The notes: a model not told the origin generated them from the sequence alone. Shown: positions 25,922 through 34,933, counted from the stretch's first letter. The stretch: 53,266 bases of DNA from Micromonospora orduensis (GCF_006228125.1 NZ_VDFY01000172.1:1-53266), one strand, 5' to 3'. A program made the numbers and translations.

Positions 25922-27061
25922 TTACCGTGGCGTGTCGGCGGAGCCCGTACCGTCGCCGCCGGACGGGCCGGAAGCCGCCCGCGCGCCGGCGGTCCGGCTG
26001 GCGCGCTGCGCGCGGCCGGCGGCCTCGGTGGCGGCATCCATCCAGGACCGGGCCCGGCCGGCGGTGCCGCCCACCCACTCGCCGACGTCACTGGCCCCGT
26101 CGCCGAGGCGGCGCAGCAGACCGACAAGCGGGTCGGTGGACCTGCTGAACTCCTCCCGGTACGACTCGGCAGCCGCCTTGATCTCCTCCGACACGCTTGT
26201 CGAGCTGTCGTCCTCGCGGCGCGGATAGTCCCCCGCCAGCACCCGCCCGTACGCCCCGGAGTCGATCCACTGCCGCAGCTGCGCCGCCCGCGCCACCGGC
26301 ACCGGGTGGGTGCTCCACGCCGTCATCCGGATCTTGTGCAGGCTGTCGCGCAGGTCGCCGCCGCCGGCGTACTCGGCCGCCTGCTCCAGGAACGCGGTCG
26401 TGTCGATCTGGGACAGGTCACCGCCACCGGCGAGCTTCATCAGCAACCGCAGCGCGGCGGCCGGGTCCTGCCCGGCGAGCAGACCGGCCCGGTCGGCGGA
26501 GAGTTCCGCCTTGCGCCACCACTCCAGCATCGCCGCGATGATCGCCCGCAGCGCGAACGCGCCCACCGGCAGCCAGCTCAGGTTGGCCGCCCACCGGGTG
26601 AGGATCATGAGCATGGTCTTGTAGACCGCGTGCCCGCTGCCCACGTGCCCCAGTTCGTGGCCGAGCAGGCAGCGCAGCTCGTCCTCGTCGAGTTGCTGCA
26701 CGCAGGCGGAGTTCAGCACGATGAACGGCCGCTCCAGCCCGACCGCCTCGGCGCCCAGCCACGGCGACTGGGTCACGTACAGCTCGGGCAGTTCGGCCAC
26801 GTCGAGCGCCGCCGCCGCCTCGGTGTAGCGCTGCCACACCGCCGGATACTGGCGGTGGTCGACCCGGATGCCGGACGCCAGCACGGACAGCCGGAAACCG
26901 CGCTCGTTCCACATCCCGAAGAACGCCCGCACCACGTCGTCGAACCCGCGCAGCTCCCGCAACGCGACGAGAGCGCCCCGGTCGGCCGGATGCTCCCAGG
27001 CCCGGGAACTGATGCCGGTGAGGGTGATCCGACGCCGCGCTGGCGCGTCCGCTGCCGTCAT
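25922..27061 (-). CDS. M48 family metallopeptidase
   Basis: A 379-residue protein with a zinc-peptidase motif HELGH within GHELGHVGSGHAVYKT, followed by two hydrophobic stretches (NLSWLPVGAFALRAIIAAML) and the third ligand region ELSADRAGLLAG. This is the HtpX/Ste24-like M48 pattern found in membrane-associated proteases. The C-terminal 80 residues are low-complexity, rich in Ala, Gly and Ser, with no fold I recognise. The ATG at 27061 (MTAADAPARRR) is preferred over a much longer open frame upstream that shadows the next gene. Substrate unknown. Confidence 0.9.
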   Translation of the reverse strand: MTAADAPARRRITLTGISSRAWEHPADRGALVALRELRGFDDVVRAFFGMWNERGFRLSVLASGIRVDHRQYPAVWQRYTEAAAALDVAELPELYVTQSPWLGAEAVGLERPFIVLNSACVQQLDEDELRCLLGHELGHVGSGHAVYKTMLMILTRWAANLSWLPVGAFALRAIIAAMLEWWRKAELSADRAGLLAGQDPAAALRLLMKLAGGGDLSQIDTTAFLEQAAEYAGGGDLRDSLHKIRMTAWSTHPVPVARAAQLRQWIDSGAYGRVLAGDYPRREDDSSTSVSEEIKAAAESYREEFSRSTDPLVGLLRRLGDGASDVGEWVGGTAGRARSWMDAATEAAGRAQRASRTAGARAASGPSGGDGTGSADTPR

Positions 27062-27129
27062 GGTGGGCTCCCCGTTTCGCCGTAGCTCCTCGCATCGTGC
27101 CCCAGCCGATGGCCGACGTCCATGCCCGC

Positions 27130-27834
27130 TCAGCGGACCCGCACGTAGTACCGGTCCCCGTCGAGCGGCAGGGCCGGCGCCCCGTCGACCACCAGATCGG
27201 CCTGGGCGGCGGTGTCGTCGGCCTCGAAGTGCGCCCGCTCCCCCACGTGCCACCGACGCAACTCGGGCAGGATCTCCGGGCCGTCCCGCCACACCGCGCG
27301 CGCCAGCCGCAACGACGCGGGCGCCGTCACGAACACCGCAAGCGTCACCTCCGGCCGGACCACCGCACGGGCGGCGCTGACCCCCTCCAGCAGCAGCACC
27401 GGCGTCACCGGTACGGACACCGGGCGGGGCAGGAAAGCTCGCCGCACCCAGCTGTAGCGGCGGTAGGCACCCGCTCTCCCCTCGCGCAGCGGGGCCAGCA
27501 CCTCCTCGTCGAGCCGGGACCAGAAGGTGAGCTGATCGTCCCAACCGTCGAGCAGGTCGTCGGTGTGCACCACCGGCGGCCGTCCACCGGGCAGCGCCGC
27601 CAGAGCCTCCGCGAGGCGCGCGGCGAACCGGCTCTTGCCCGCGCCGCTCGGCCCGTCCACCGCCACCAGCCGGGTCCGCCCCAACCGCGCCGGGCCCGCG
27701 AGCACCCGACGCGCCAACTCGGCGTACGCCTCGACGACTGCCACGGGCAGCCTCCCGGTCCCGCCGTGGGCCGTCACCTCGTCCGGCACCGAGCCACCGC
27801 GCTGCGCGGCGGGTGGGCTGGCGGGTTCGGACAC
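27130..27834 (-). CDS. Uridine kinase-like P-loop NTPase
   Basis: A 234-residue protein of the uridine kinase/phosphoribulokinase fold. Walker A is VDGPSGAGKSRFA, followed by VVHTDDLLDGWDD (the acidic substrate motif), LLLEGVSAARAV and a DGPEILPELRRW region. Such proteins in actinobacteria are often annotated as uridine kinase, but the substrate is not proven. The GTG at 27834 is taken because CATACT ends six bases upstream as a possible leaderless -10; a GTG at 27903 would add a basic N-terminus. It is divergent from the rhodanese gene. Confidence 0.82.
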   Translation of the reverse strand: MSEPASPPAAQRGGSVPDEVTAHGGTGRLPVAVVEAYAELARRVLAGPARLGRTRLVAVDGPSGAGKSRFAARLAEALAALPGGRPPVVHTDDLLDGWDDQLTFWSRLDEEVLAPLREGRAGAYRRYSWVRRAFLPRPVSVPVTPVLLLEGVSAARAVVRPEVTLAVFVTAPASLRLARAVWRDGPEILPELRRWHVGERAHFEADDTAAQADLVVDGAPALPLDGDRYYVRVR

Positions 27835-28007
27835 GATCGCAGTATGCCGTCGCCGCCGCGAGCGGCGGGCTGACACGTCCGGTTGACCGTCCTGGTCGGC
27901 CACCCGTCACGTCCGGGGGAATTGGGGCTACGGCGGGTGATGCCCGACCCGTTCGCCGTCGGGGGTGGCATCGGAATCGGCATCATCGGGTGGTGCTCCG
28001 AGACGTG

Positions 28008-28409
28008 ATGAGCCCCGGCATCGACGCCCTGCTCGAACAGGCCCGAGCCGGGCTGCACCGACTGACTCCGCAACAGACCGTCGAGGCGGTCCGGGGCGGG
28101 GCCCTGCTGGTCGACACCCGCACCGAGACGCAGCGCCGCGAACAGGGCGACCTGCCCGGAGCGATCGTCATCGACCGGACCGTGCTGGAGTGGCGCCTCG
28201 ACCCGGCCAGCGCCTGGCGCATCCCGGAGGCCACCGGCTACGACCGGGAGATCGTCCTGGTGTGCCGGCAGGGGTACAGCTCCAGCCTGGCCGCCGCCAG
28301 CCTCCAGACGCTCGGCCTGCGCCGGGCCACCGACATGATCGGCGGCGTCGACGCCTGGCTCGCCGCCGGCCTGCCCACCACCGACCGCCCCGCCGACATC
28401 CGCCCCTGA
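28008..28409 (+). CDS. Rhodanese-like sulfurtransferase
   Basis: A 133-residue single rhodanese domain. The active-site Cys lies in VLVCRQGYSS, and the family-typical start LLVDTRTETQRREQGDLPGAI and end GGVDAWLAAGLP are present. These proteins move sulfane sulfur or protect against cyanide and oxidants. The ATG at 28008 gives a full domain; a GTG three bases upstream and an in-frame extension to 27813 are weaker options. It sits alone between the kinase-like gene and cobQ, facing cobQ. Confidence 0.88.
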   Translation: MSPGIDALLEQARAGLHRLTPQQTVEAVRGGALLVDTRTETQRREQGDLPGAIVIDRTVLEWRLDPASAWRIPEATGYDREIVLVCRQGYSSSLAAASLQTLGLRRATDMIGGVDAWLAAGLPTTDRPADIRP

Positions 28410-28427
28410 ATCCCACCGACGTCCGCC

Positions 28428-28514
28428 CGCGCCTGCCCGGCTCCGCGCCCCGCCTGCCGACGGGCCGGCGCCGCGCCTCGCTCCCCGGGTCCGCGCCGCG
28501 CCTGCCCGGCTCCG
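28428..28514. repeat. Short direct repeat in a GC-rich gap
   Basis: CGCGCCTGCCCGGCTCCG occurs at 28428-28445 and at 28497-28514. The 125-base gap between the rhodanese and cobQ contains nothing else that I recognise. Confidence 0.5.
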
Positions 28515-28534
28515 GCCGCGTCCGGGGCGGTCGG

Positions 28535-30076
28535 TCAGGAGGGTGGGGGGCCGGGCGGGATGAAGGGGAGGCCGGCCGGTGGGCCGGACTCGACGAGGCG
28601 CCAGAGGGCGTCGGTGTCGAGGTGCTCCTCGACCAGGTCGCCGAGCAGGTCGAGTGAGCGTTCCCGGGCCGCGGCGAAACTGGTGTCCGGTGCGACCTGG
28701 AAGCCGGTACGCCCGGCCAGCCGGGCCGCCTCGGTGAGGAACCAGCGGCGGAACTGGTCGGACTCGAACGCACCGTGCCAGTGCGTGCCGTGCACCGCCC
28801 CGAGCACGGCGCCCTCACCGGCACCGTCGGCGCCGGTCAGCAGGGGGGCCAGGGTGGGGTCGGCGTGCGAGACGTACCCGTGGTGGATCTCGTAGCCGCG
28901 CACCGGGAGGCCACCGTGGGCGGTGCCCACCGACTGCCGGACGGTCTTGCGCGGATCGAAGGTGATCTCGATGGGCAGCATTCCGAGCCCCGGCACGCTG
29001 CCCTGCCGGCTCTCCACCGGGTCGTGGATGGCGCGGCCGAGCATCTGGAAGCCGCCGCAGAGGCCGAGCAGAGGCTTACCGGCGGCCACGTGTGCGGCAA
29101 CCGCGTCGGCGAGCCCGGTCTCGCGTAGCCAGGCAAGGTCCGCGACTGTCGACTTGGAGCCGGGCAGGACGACGAGGTCGGCGGCGGCCAGTTCGGCTGG
29201 TTCGACGGTGAGGCGTACGCGGACACCCGGCTCGGTGGCCAGCGCCTCCACGTCTGTGGCGTTGCTGATCCGGGGCAGCCGGACGACGGCCACGTCCAGC
29301 CATTCGGTGCCGCGCGGGGCGGCCGGCCGGCCGAGCACCCGGCCGTAGGCGAGGGAGTCCTCCGCGTCGAGCCACAGGTCGAGCGCCCAGGGCACCACCC
29401 CGTAGGTGGGGCGGCCGGTGACGTGTCGCAGCATGTCCAGTCCGGGTTGGAGCAGGCCGAGATCGCCCCGGAACTTGTTGATCACGAAGCCGGCGATCAG
29501 CGCCTGGTCCTCGGGGTCGAGCAGGGCCACCGTGCCGAACATCGAGGCGAAGACACCACCCCGGTCGATGTCGCCGACCACGATGGTGGGCAGGTTGGCG
29601 TGTCGGGCCAGCCCCATGTTGACGTAGTCGCCGGCCCGCAGGTTGATCTCCGCGGGACTGCCGGCACCCTCGCAGACGACCACGTCGTACGTGGCGCGCA
29701 GCTCCGCCAACGCCGCGTACGCGGTCTCGGCGAGCCGGGGACGCAACTGCCGGAACGTGCCGGCGGTGATCGTGTCGACGGCCTCGCCGAGCAGCACCAC
29801 CTGGCTGGCCAGGTCACTGCCCGGCTTGAGCAGCACCGGGTTGAACCGCAGGTCGGGGGCCAACCCGCAGGCGGCGGCCTGCATGGCCTGCGCCCGGCCG
29901 ATCTCACCGCCCCGCCCGTCCGGCCCGACGACGACAGCCGAGTTGTTCGACATGTTCTGCGCCTTGAAGGGCGCCACCCGCACGCCCTTGCGGTGCAGCC
30001 AGCGGCAGATGCCGGCGGTGAGGACGCTCTTGCCGGCGTCGGAGGTCGTGCCGGCGACGAGCAGTCCGCCGCTCAC
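28535..30076 (-). CDS. cobQ: Cobyric acid synthase
   Basis: A 513-residue enzyme that amidates carboxylates b, d, e and g of adenosylcobyrinate a,c-diamide using glutamine. The N-terminal ATPase has [34 protein letters not shown] and [12 protein letters not shown]; the C-terminal amidotransferase has the nucleophile Cys in [13 protein letters not shown] and GYEIHHG. In contrast to CobB, all key residues are present. The GTG start at 30076 overlaps the cobD stop in GTGA, so cobD and cobQ form an operon. A longer frame to 30358 shadows cobD. Confidence 0.95.
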   Translation of the reverse strand: MSGGLLVAGTTSDAGKSVLTAGICRWLHRKGVRVAPFKAQNMSNNSAVVVGPDGRGGEIGRAQAMQAAACGLAPDLRFNPVLLKPGSDLASQVVLLGEAVDTITAGTFRQLRPRLAETAYAALAELRATYDVVVCEGAGSPAEINLRAGDYVNMGLARHANLPTIVVGDIDRGGVFASMFGTVALLDPEDQALIAGFVINKFRGDLGLLQPGLDMLRHVTGRPTYGVVPWALDLWLDAEDSLAYGRVLGRPAAPRGTEWLDVAVVRLPRISNATDVEALATEPGVRVRLTVEPAELAAADLVVLPGSKSTVADLAWLRETGLADAVAAHVAAGKPLLGLCGGFQMLGRAIHDPVESRQGSVPGLGMLPIEITFDPRKTVRQSVGTAHGGLPVRGYEIHHGYVSHADPTLAPLLTGADGAGEGAVLGAVHGTHWHGAFESDQFRRWFLTEAARLAGRTGFQVAPDTSFAAARERSLDLLGDLVEEHLDTDALWRLVESGPPAGLPFIPPGPPPS

Positions 30077-31101
30077 CGCCCGCTCCCCCGCCCGGCGGCG
30101 CCGAACCCACGGCGAGCCGCGCCACCGAGCCCACGGCGACCCACGGCGGCGACCAGACGGCCGACGGTCACCGGGTACGCGGCGGCCAGGCCCAGCGTGG
30201 CCAGGCCGACCGCGTCGGAGATCCGGGCGGCCCGCTTGAGGTGCCGCGCCTCGGGGCGGGGGCCGTCGCCGAGGAAGGGACGCACCTCGGAGCGGCTGAA
30301 GTAGACGTTCCGACCGCCGAGACGGACCCCGAGCGCACCGGCCATCGCCGCCTCGCACTGCCCGGCGTTGGGGCTCGGGTGGTCGTTGCGGTCACGCCGC
30401 CACACCCGCCAGGCCCGCTCCCGGTCACCGTTCGCCACCGGCGCGACGGCGACGGTGAGCAGCCCGGTGAGCCTCGACGGCACCAGGTTGAGCAGGTCGT
30501 CCAGCCGGGCGGCCGGGGTGCCGAAGCGTTCGTAGCGCGCCGACCGGTGCCCGACCATCGCGTCGAGTGTGTTCGCCGCCCGGTAGCCCAGCAGGCCGGA
30601 CAGGCCGGCGACCGCACCCCAGACCAGCGGGGCGACGACCGCGTCGGAGGTGTTCTCGGCGACCGACTCGACTGTGGCGCGCGCCAACTCCGGCTCGTCC
30701 AGCATCGACGGGTCCCGGCCGCAGAGGTGACCGAGGCGTCGTCGCGCGGCGGGGAGGTCGCCGGCGCGCAGCGTACGACCCATGACGGTCGCCTCGTGCC
30801 GCAGCGTACGACCACCCAGCACGGCCCAGGTGCCCGCTGCCACGAGCACCGCCCGGGTCACCGGCCGGTGCCGGGTGGCTGCCGTGGCGACCGCCCCGAG
30901 CACCACCGGCCCGCCCACGGCCAGCGCGGTGAACGCCGTCCCCGCCGTCCGGTCCGGCCGGTAGAGGCGGCGCTCCAGCGCTCCGGCTGCCTGCCCGAAG
31001 CCGGCCACCGGGTGCCACCGGCGCGGGTCGCCGATGAGCCTGTCCAGCGCGTACCCGGCCAACAGCCCCACCGCGTTCGCCACCGGTGCTGTCCGTCGCA
31101 C
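30073..31101 (-). CDS. cobD: Adenosylcobinamide-phosphate synthase (CobD/CbiB)
   Basis: A 342-residue integral membrane protein that attaches the aminopropanol arm to adenosylcobyric acid. Typical blocks are [54 protein letters not shown] and [17 protein letters not shown]. Several hydrophobic helices occur between them. The GTG at 31101 has GGAGG eight bases upstream; an earlier GTG at 31110 overlaps that site. TAGGCT at about 20 bases upstream of GGAGG may be the -10. It is translationally coupled to cobQ. I looked for a cobalamin riboswitch upstream and saw none. Confidence 0.94.
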   Translation of the reverse strand: MRRTAPVANAVGLLAGYALDRLIGDPRRWHPVAGFGQAAGALERRLYRPDRTAGTAFTALAVGGPVVLGAVATAATRHRPVTRAVLVAAGTWAVLGGRTLRHEATVMGRTLRAGDLPAARRRLGHLCGRDPSMLDEPELARATVESVAENTSDAVVAPLVWGAVAGLSGLLGYRAANTLDAMVGHRSARYERFGTPAARLDDLLNLVPSRLTGLLTVAVAPVANGDRERAWRVWRRDRNDHPSPNAGQCEAAMAGALGVRLGGRNVYFSRSEVRPFLGDGPRPEARHLKRAARISDAVGLATLGLAAAYPVTVGRLVAAVGRRGLGGAARRGFGAAGRGSGR

Positions 31102-31183
31102 GCGCACCACCTCCGGCCGGCCAGCCTAGACGAGTGCCCGGTGCGCCAGCCGGGGCGACCGCGCGCCGCAGGACCGCACGACG

Positions 31184-31208
31184 GCCCGCCGACCGGTACG
31201 CGGCGGGC
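31184..31208 (-). terminator. Hairpin between ssb and cobD
   Basis: GCCCGCCG and CGGCGGGC form an 8-bp perfect stem with a 9-base loop, 127 bases past the ssb stop and upstream of cobD. Confidence 0.4.
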
Positions 31209-31334
31209 TGAACGGTGGCCCACGCGGGGTGACGACGCCTGCCGCGCCGCCACCCCGCCCCCGTCGTGTCACAGCGCCGGAGCACCACCAGCGACGTCAG
31301 CCGGCCGCTTTGCCGCTCGGCCCGCACCGATCGG

Positions 31335-32108
31335 TCACGCCGGCTGGGGAACCCGGCCGCGTCGCCGCCGACCGGCCGGTGCGGTCTCCGGCTCACCTTC
31401 GTCCGGGACCGGACCCAACTCGTCGTCCGTGTCGTCGGTCGGGTCGCCGTCGGGCGCCCCGGGTGGCACGTCCAGTTCGTCGTCGTCGAGCCCGGTCGGG
31501 TCGTCGGCCCGCTGACCCGGCCCGTCAGCGCCGAACGAGCCGCCGTCGAACGGGCCGCCGTCGGCCAGGCTGGCACCGACCGGGCCGGTACGGGAGGCCC
31601 CGAAGTCGGACAGCTCGAAGTCGTCGTCCAGCGGTCGGTCATCGGGCAGCACCGGGGCCTCGCCGGCGGGCACCGGCTCGGTGGACTCGCCGTGCACCCG
31701 GCTCTCGGCCTCCGCGTCGTCGACGGTGCTTGTGGTCATGCTCGGGCGGTTGCGCAGGAAGCGGGCTCGACCCCGGGACAGGTCGTGGCCGACGGCGACC
31801 GCCTCCAGCTCGTAGAGGGTGCGGTGGTTGCCGGCGTCGTCGGTCCAGTCGCGGGTGTAGAGCCGGCCGCAGACAACCACCGGGTCGCCGACCATCACCG
31901 AGGCGGCCACGCCTTCGGCGAGCTTGCGCCAGCAGTTGACGCGTACGCGAAGGGAGTTTCCGTCGACCCAGCGACCGCTGTCGCGGTCGAGGCGGCGGGC
32001 GGTGGAGGCGACCTTGAAGTTGGCCACCAGGGTGTTGCTCTGGGTGGTACGACGCCACTCGGGCGCGGTCAGCACATTGCCGACAATCGTGACGTACGTG
32101 TCGAACAT
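31335..32108 (-). CDS. ssb: Single-stranded DNA-binding protein, long-tailed
   Basis: A 257-residue SSB. The OB fold covers residues 1-120 (VTIVGNVLTAPEWRRT, NTLVANFKVASTAR, GDPVVVCGRLYTRDW). The C-terminal half is a disordered acidic tail rich in Asp, Pro and Gly, but it ends GRRRRGRVPQPA rather than in the usual DDDxPF tip. It therefore looks like the second SSB of actinobacteria, not the replicative one. The ATG at 32108 (MFDTYVTIV) follows GGAGGG. It diverges from the ribosome-associated protein gene, 249 bases away. Confidence 0.9.
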   Translation of the reverse strand: MFDTYVTIVGNVLTAPEWRRTTQSNTLVANFKVASTARRLDRDSGRWVDGNSLRVRVNCWRKLAEGVAASVMVGDPVVVCGRLYTRDWTDDAGNHRTLYELEAVAVGHDLSRGRARFLRNRPSMTTSTVDDAEAESRVHGESTEPVPAGEAPVLPDDRPLDDDFELSDFGASRTGPVGASLADGGPFDGGSFGADGPGQRADDPTGLDDDELDVPPGAPDGDPTDDTDDELGPVPDEGEPETAPAGRRRRGRVPQPA

Positions 32109-32357
32109 CGTCCCTCCAGGGGATCGGGAAGCCTGCCAGCGCGAGTCGACTCGCCACCGAGCCTGGCCGTCGGCGGCGGACGTCGCCAGCACGATCTCTG
32201 GGCCTGTGGACGACGAGGCCGCCTGTGGACAACGCCCTGATCACGCCCGGATGTGGTACGGCCGACCAACCGTCGGCGGTTTCCGGGGCCGACCGAACTG
32301 GGTAAGGACTTGATCAACGCACCACCGACAGCACCACGTCGACGAGAGGTCAGCGTC

Positions 32358-32408
32358 ATGATGATCACCACCATCGGCACCGCACCCGCTACCGAGGCGC
32401 AGCGATGA
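32358..32408 (+). CDS. 16-residue leader peptide upstream of the RaiA-type gene
   Basis: A short reading frame, MMITTIGTAPATEAQR, with a good ribosome binding site (AGAGG, spacing eight bases). Its stop overlaps the start codon of the next gene in an ATGA junction, so ribosomes finishing it can start the next gene directly. This looks like translational coupling through a leader peptide. It is too short to be listed by gene finders; no rare-codon run or attenuator hairpin is obvious in it. Confidence 0.55.
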   Translation: MMITTIGTAPATEAQR

Positions 32409-32809
32409 GCGCCGTGGCGAACCCGGCGACCGTTGCCGAGTGCCTGCGGGTGGGCGCCGGGTTCTCGCAGGGCGACCGCAACTGGATCGCGGAGCAGTTC
32501 GCCACCCTCGACGCCCGGCTGGCCGGCTTCCACGCCGACGCCACCGAACTGGAGGTGTCGGTGAAGGACCGCGAGGCCCGGGGGCAGAAGGTCACCCTGG
32601 AGTGCTGGATCGCCGGCCGGCAGAAGATCGTCACCACCTCCGCCGAGGAGGATCTGCACGCCGCCCTCAACGACGTCCGCGACGACCTGCGCCGCCGGCT
32701 CAACGACGCCAAGACCCGCCAGGAGCCCCGGCACAACAAGCACCTGCGCGACATCCCGCAGCCTCAGGACGAGGTCGACGAGCCCCGCGCCGACGCCGAA
32801 ACGGCCTGA
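32405..32809 (+). CDS. HPF/RaiA-like ribosome-associated protein
   Basis: A 134-residue protein with a short ribosome-hibernation-type fold: helix IAEQFATLDARLAGF, strands TELEVSVKDRE and KVTLECWIAG, then the long helix AALNDVRDDLRRRLNDAKTR. The acidic tail follows. Family members bind the 30S decoding region and stall or protect ribosomes in stationary phase. It lacks the extra C-terminal dimerisation domain of long HPF. The start ATG overlaps a 16-codon leader. A strong stem-loop follows eight bases after its stop. Confidence 0.75.
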   Translation: MSAVANPATVAECLRVGAGFSQGDRNWIAEQFATLDARLAGFHADATELEVSVKDREARGQKVTLECWIAGRQKIVTTSAEEDLHAALNDVRDDLRRRLNDAKTRQEPRHNKHLRDIPQPQDEVDEPRADAETA

Positions 32810-32816
32810 CCCCCGC

Positions 32817-32865
32817 CCCCGCGATCTTGCACTCTCGTACACCGGAAAAGTGCAAGATCGCGGGG
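32817..32865 (+). terminator. 17-bp stem-loop after the RaiA-type gene (possible dispersed element)
   Basis: CCCCGCGATCTTGCACT (32817-32833) and its exact complement AGTGCAAGATCGCGGGG (32849-32865) enclose a 15-base loop. It probably terminates transcription here. The GATCTTGCACT core looks like a palindromic element I recall as common in Micromonospora intergenic regions, so it may also be a dispersed repeat. Confidence 0.7.
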
Positions 32866-32899
32866 ACCACGCGGGCTACCGCTCGGTAGGTTTGCGGCG

Positions 32900-32905
32900 T
32901 AGCGT
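32900..32905 (+). promoter_or_regulatory. Leaderless -10 box (TAGCGT) for the hydrolase gene
   Basis: TAGCGT matches TAnnnT and ends seven bases before the GTG at 32913; no ribosome binding site is visible. Confidence 0.45.
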
Positions 32906-32912
32906 CGCGGTC

Positions 32913-33977
32913 GTGGAACCGGACGTGTTGGGGCCGCCGTACGAGCGGCAGACGATCGACCTGGGCACCGACGACGAGGGGCCCGTCGTCGCGACCCTGG
33001 TCCGGCGGCGGGCCGAGCGCCCCACCGGACGGGCCGTGCTCTACGTGCACGGCTTCGTCGACTACTTCTTCCAGACCCACCTGGCCGACTTCTTCGCCGA
33101 GCGTGGCTGGGATTTCTACGCCCTCGACCTGCGCAAGTACGGCCGTAGCCTGCTCCCGGGCCAGACCCCGAACTTCTGCCGCGACATCAGCGACTACTTC
33201 CCCGAGCTGGACGCCGCCGCCGAGATCATCCGGTCGGAGGACGGGCACGACACGCTCCTGGCGATGGGTCACTCCACCGGCGGCCTGATCATCTCGCTCT
33301 GGGCGGACGCCCGCCGCGACTCCGGCACCGTCGACGGCCTGGTGCTCAACAGCCCCTTCTTCGACATCAACGCACCCTGGGCGGTGCGCAGACCCCTCGC
33401 GGCCGCCGTCTCCCGGCTGGGCCGCCGGGCGCCGCACCGCATCCTGCCGTTCGGGCTCGGCACGGTGTACGGCGAGAGCCTGCACGCCGACCACCGCGGC
33501 GAGTGGACCTACGACCTGGCGTGGAAGCCGCTGGCCGGGTTCCCCGTCCGGGCCGGCTGGCTGAACGCGATCCGCACCGGTCAACGTCGGCTGCGCGCCG
33601 GGCTGGACATCCAGGTGCCGGTGCTGCTGGCCTGCTCCACCCGATCCTTCCGGGGCACCAGGTGGCACGACAACGCCACAGTGGCCGACGCCGTGCTGGA
33701 CGTCGAGCACATGGTCCGCTACGCGCCCCGCCTCGGTCGCCACGTCACAGTGGCCCGCTTCGACGGCGGGCTGCACGACCTCACGCTCTCCGGCCCCGCC
33801 GTTCGGAAGAAGGTCTTCGACGAGGTGGGCCGGTGGGCCGAGGCGTTTTTGGCGGCCGGCCCCACCGCCCCGGCCGACGAGCCCGCCGACACCATCCCGG
33901 ACGGCGGCGAGCCCCGAATTCCGGCGGGTCGGCAGCCGACGGCCGAGCCGGCCGACGCGACGACGCCCAGCGGCTGA
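32913..33977 (+). CDS. Alpha/beta hydrolase (lysophospholipase-like)
   Basis: A 354-residue serine hydrolase. The oxyanion region is VLYVHGFVDYFF, the nucleophile elbow MGHSTGG carries the active Ser, and a late FDGGLHDL holds the His. The cap region with FFDINAPWAVRRP is like the monoglyceride lipase/lysophospholipase group. The C-terminal 40 residues are a Pro/Ala-rich extension. The start is the GTG at 32913, seven bases after a TAGCGT box; an ATG at 32850 lies inside the preceding stem-loop and is unlikely. Substrate unknown. Confidence 0.87.
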   Translation: MEPDVLGPPYERQTIDLGTDDEGPVVATLVRRRAERPTGRAVLYVHGFVDYFFQTHLADFFAERGWDFYALDLRKYGRSLLPGQTPNFCRDISDYFPELDAAAEIIRSEDGHDTLLAMGHSTGGLIISLWADARRDSGTVDGLVLNSPFFDINAPWAVRRPLAAAVSRLGRRAPHRILPFGLGTVYGESLHADHRGEWTYDLAWKPLAGFPVRAGWLNAIRTGQRRLRAGLDIQVPVLLACSTRSFRGTRWHDNATVADAVLDVEHMVRYAPRLGRHVTVARFDGGLHDLTLSGPAVRKKVFDEVGRWAEAFLAAGPTAPADEPADTIPDGGEPRIPAGRQPTAEPADATTPSG

Positions 33978-33986
33978 CCGGCCGGC

Positions 33987-34724
33987 TCAGGCGTCGCCGG
34001 GCGTAGCCGGCAGGACGGCGTCGATCCGGTCGAAGGTCGCCACCGGGTGACCGTCGACGCCGGGCAGGACCAGGCCCAGGCAGTACAGCGACACCTCACC
34101 GGCGGCGTCGGCCTGCACGACGAAGACGGGCGCCCCGACGTACCCCGTCGGCAGCTCGTCGGTGATCCGGACGTCTTCCCCGTCGCGGACCACCCGTTCG
34201 ATCGCGACCTCCAGCGGGCGCGACCCGTCCTCGCGTACCCCATGGGCCAGCACGAAAGCGGAACTCACGTCGACGCCGAGGCGCGCGACGGCCTCCGGCC
34301 CGGCGGCGATCGCGGCCGGCACCGGCTGCACCCGCCACCGCCAGCCGCCGTCGCCGGCGTGCCGGTGCAGCCCGGCGGTCGGCAGCACCGCCACCCCGTC
34401 GCCCGGATAGCGGGACCAGCCGGGCACGATCTCGACGTCGGAGAGCGCGTCGGGGGCGACCCCGTCCGGCTCGGTGACGCTCCCCCGCAGACCCAGCTCA
34501 CCATCCGGGAAACCGACCAGGTCGGCCGCCGTCACCAGCGCCTCCCCCACCGGGTCGTCACCGCTGCGGAAGAAGAACGCGGTGCCGAAGCCCGCCGACG
34601 TACGGTACGGAAGAATGGCACGGCCGACGACCTGGCACAGCTCGTAGGCGACGCCGCTCTCGGCGTCCGGATCCAGCAACACCAGCCGAGGGTACGGTCC
34701 GGCGCCGGGCCGGCCTGCGGGAAC
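33987..34724 (-). CDS. Trypsin-fold protein apparently lacking catalytic residues
   Basis: A 245-residue protein that I would place in the trypsin-like (Trypsin_2) fold from its pattern: AGFGTAFFFR as the usual N-terminal strand, LVTAADLVG where proteases have LVTAAHxV, GDGVAVLPTAGL near the Asp strand, and GYVGAPVFVV where proteases have G-x-S-G-x-P. The His is replaced by Asp and the Ser by Val, so it should be catalytically dead. The start is uncertain: GTG at 34724 is used, and the frame stays open up to 34835, near the tRNA. The fold call is an inference; without it this is a hypothetical protein. Confidence 0.6.
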   Translation of the reverse strand, partial: VPAGRPGAGPYPRLVLLDPDAESGVAYELCQVVGRAILPYRTSAGFGTAFFFRSGDDPVGEALVTAADLVGFPDGELGLRGSVTEPDGVAPDALSDVEIVPGWSRYPGDGVAVLPTAGLHRHAGDGGWRWRVQPVPAAIAAGPEAVARLGVDVSSAFVLAHGVREDGSRPLEVAIERVVRDGEDVRITDELPTGYVGAPVFVVQADAAGEVSLYCLGLVLPGVDGHPVATFDRIDAVLPATPGDA

Positions 34725-34840
34725 CCGGATGCCAGCCGCCCCGCCTCCGTGAGACCCTGCTCGGCAACGTGGACGCGGCCACCCGTTGGCCCGACGCGCC
34801 GTGGGTTGGCGGTACCCTTCTGGCGCGACATCCACGCCGC

Positions 34841-34913
34841 GCGCCCGTAGCTCAGCGGATAGAGCAGGGGACTTCTAATCCCAAGGTCGTAGGTTCGAAC
34901 CCTACCGGGCGCA
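34841..34913 (+). tRNA. tRNA-Arg (anticodon TCT)
   Basis: A 73-base cloverleaf: acceptor stem GCGCCCG paired with CGGGCGC and discriminator A, D arm with GCTCAGCGGATAGAGC, anticodon loop CTTCTAA with TCT at 34874-34876, and T arm with GGTTCGAACC. No CCA is encoded. The low-GC immune gene region begins 113 bases downstream; tRNA-Arg genes are common integration sites, but I found no repeat of the tRNA 3' end in this window. Confidence 0.95.
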
Positions 34914-34933
34914 CAGGTACCTCTCCCGACCCG

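Noticed and set aside
28410..28534. Small gene or RNA between the rhodanese and cobQ
   Set aside because: The gap is GC-rich repeat-like sequence with no start or ribosome binding site; only a direct repeat is supported.
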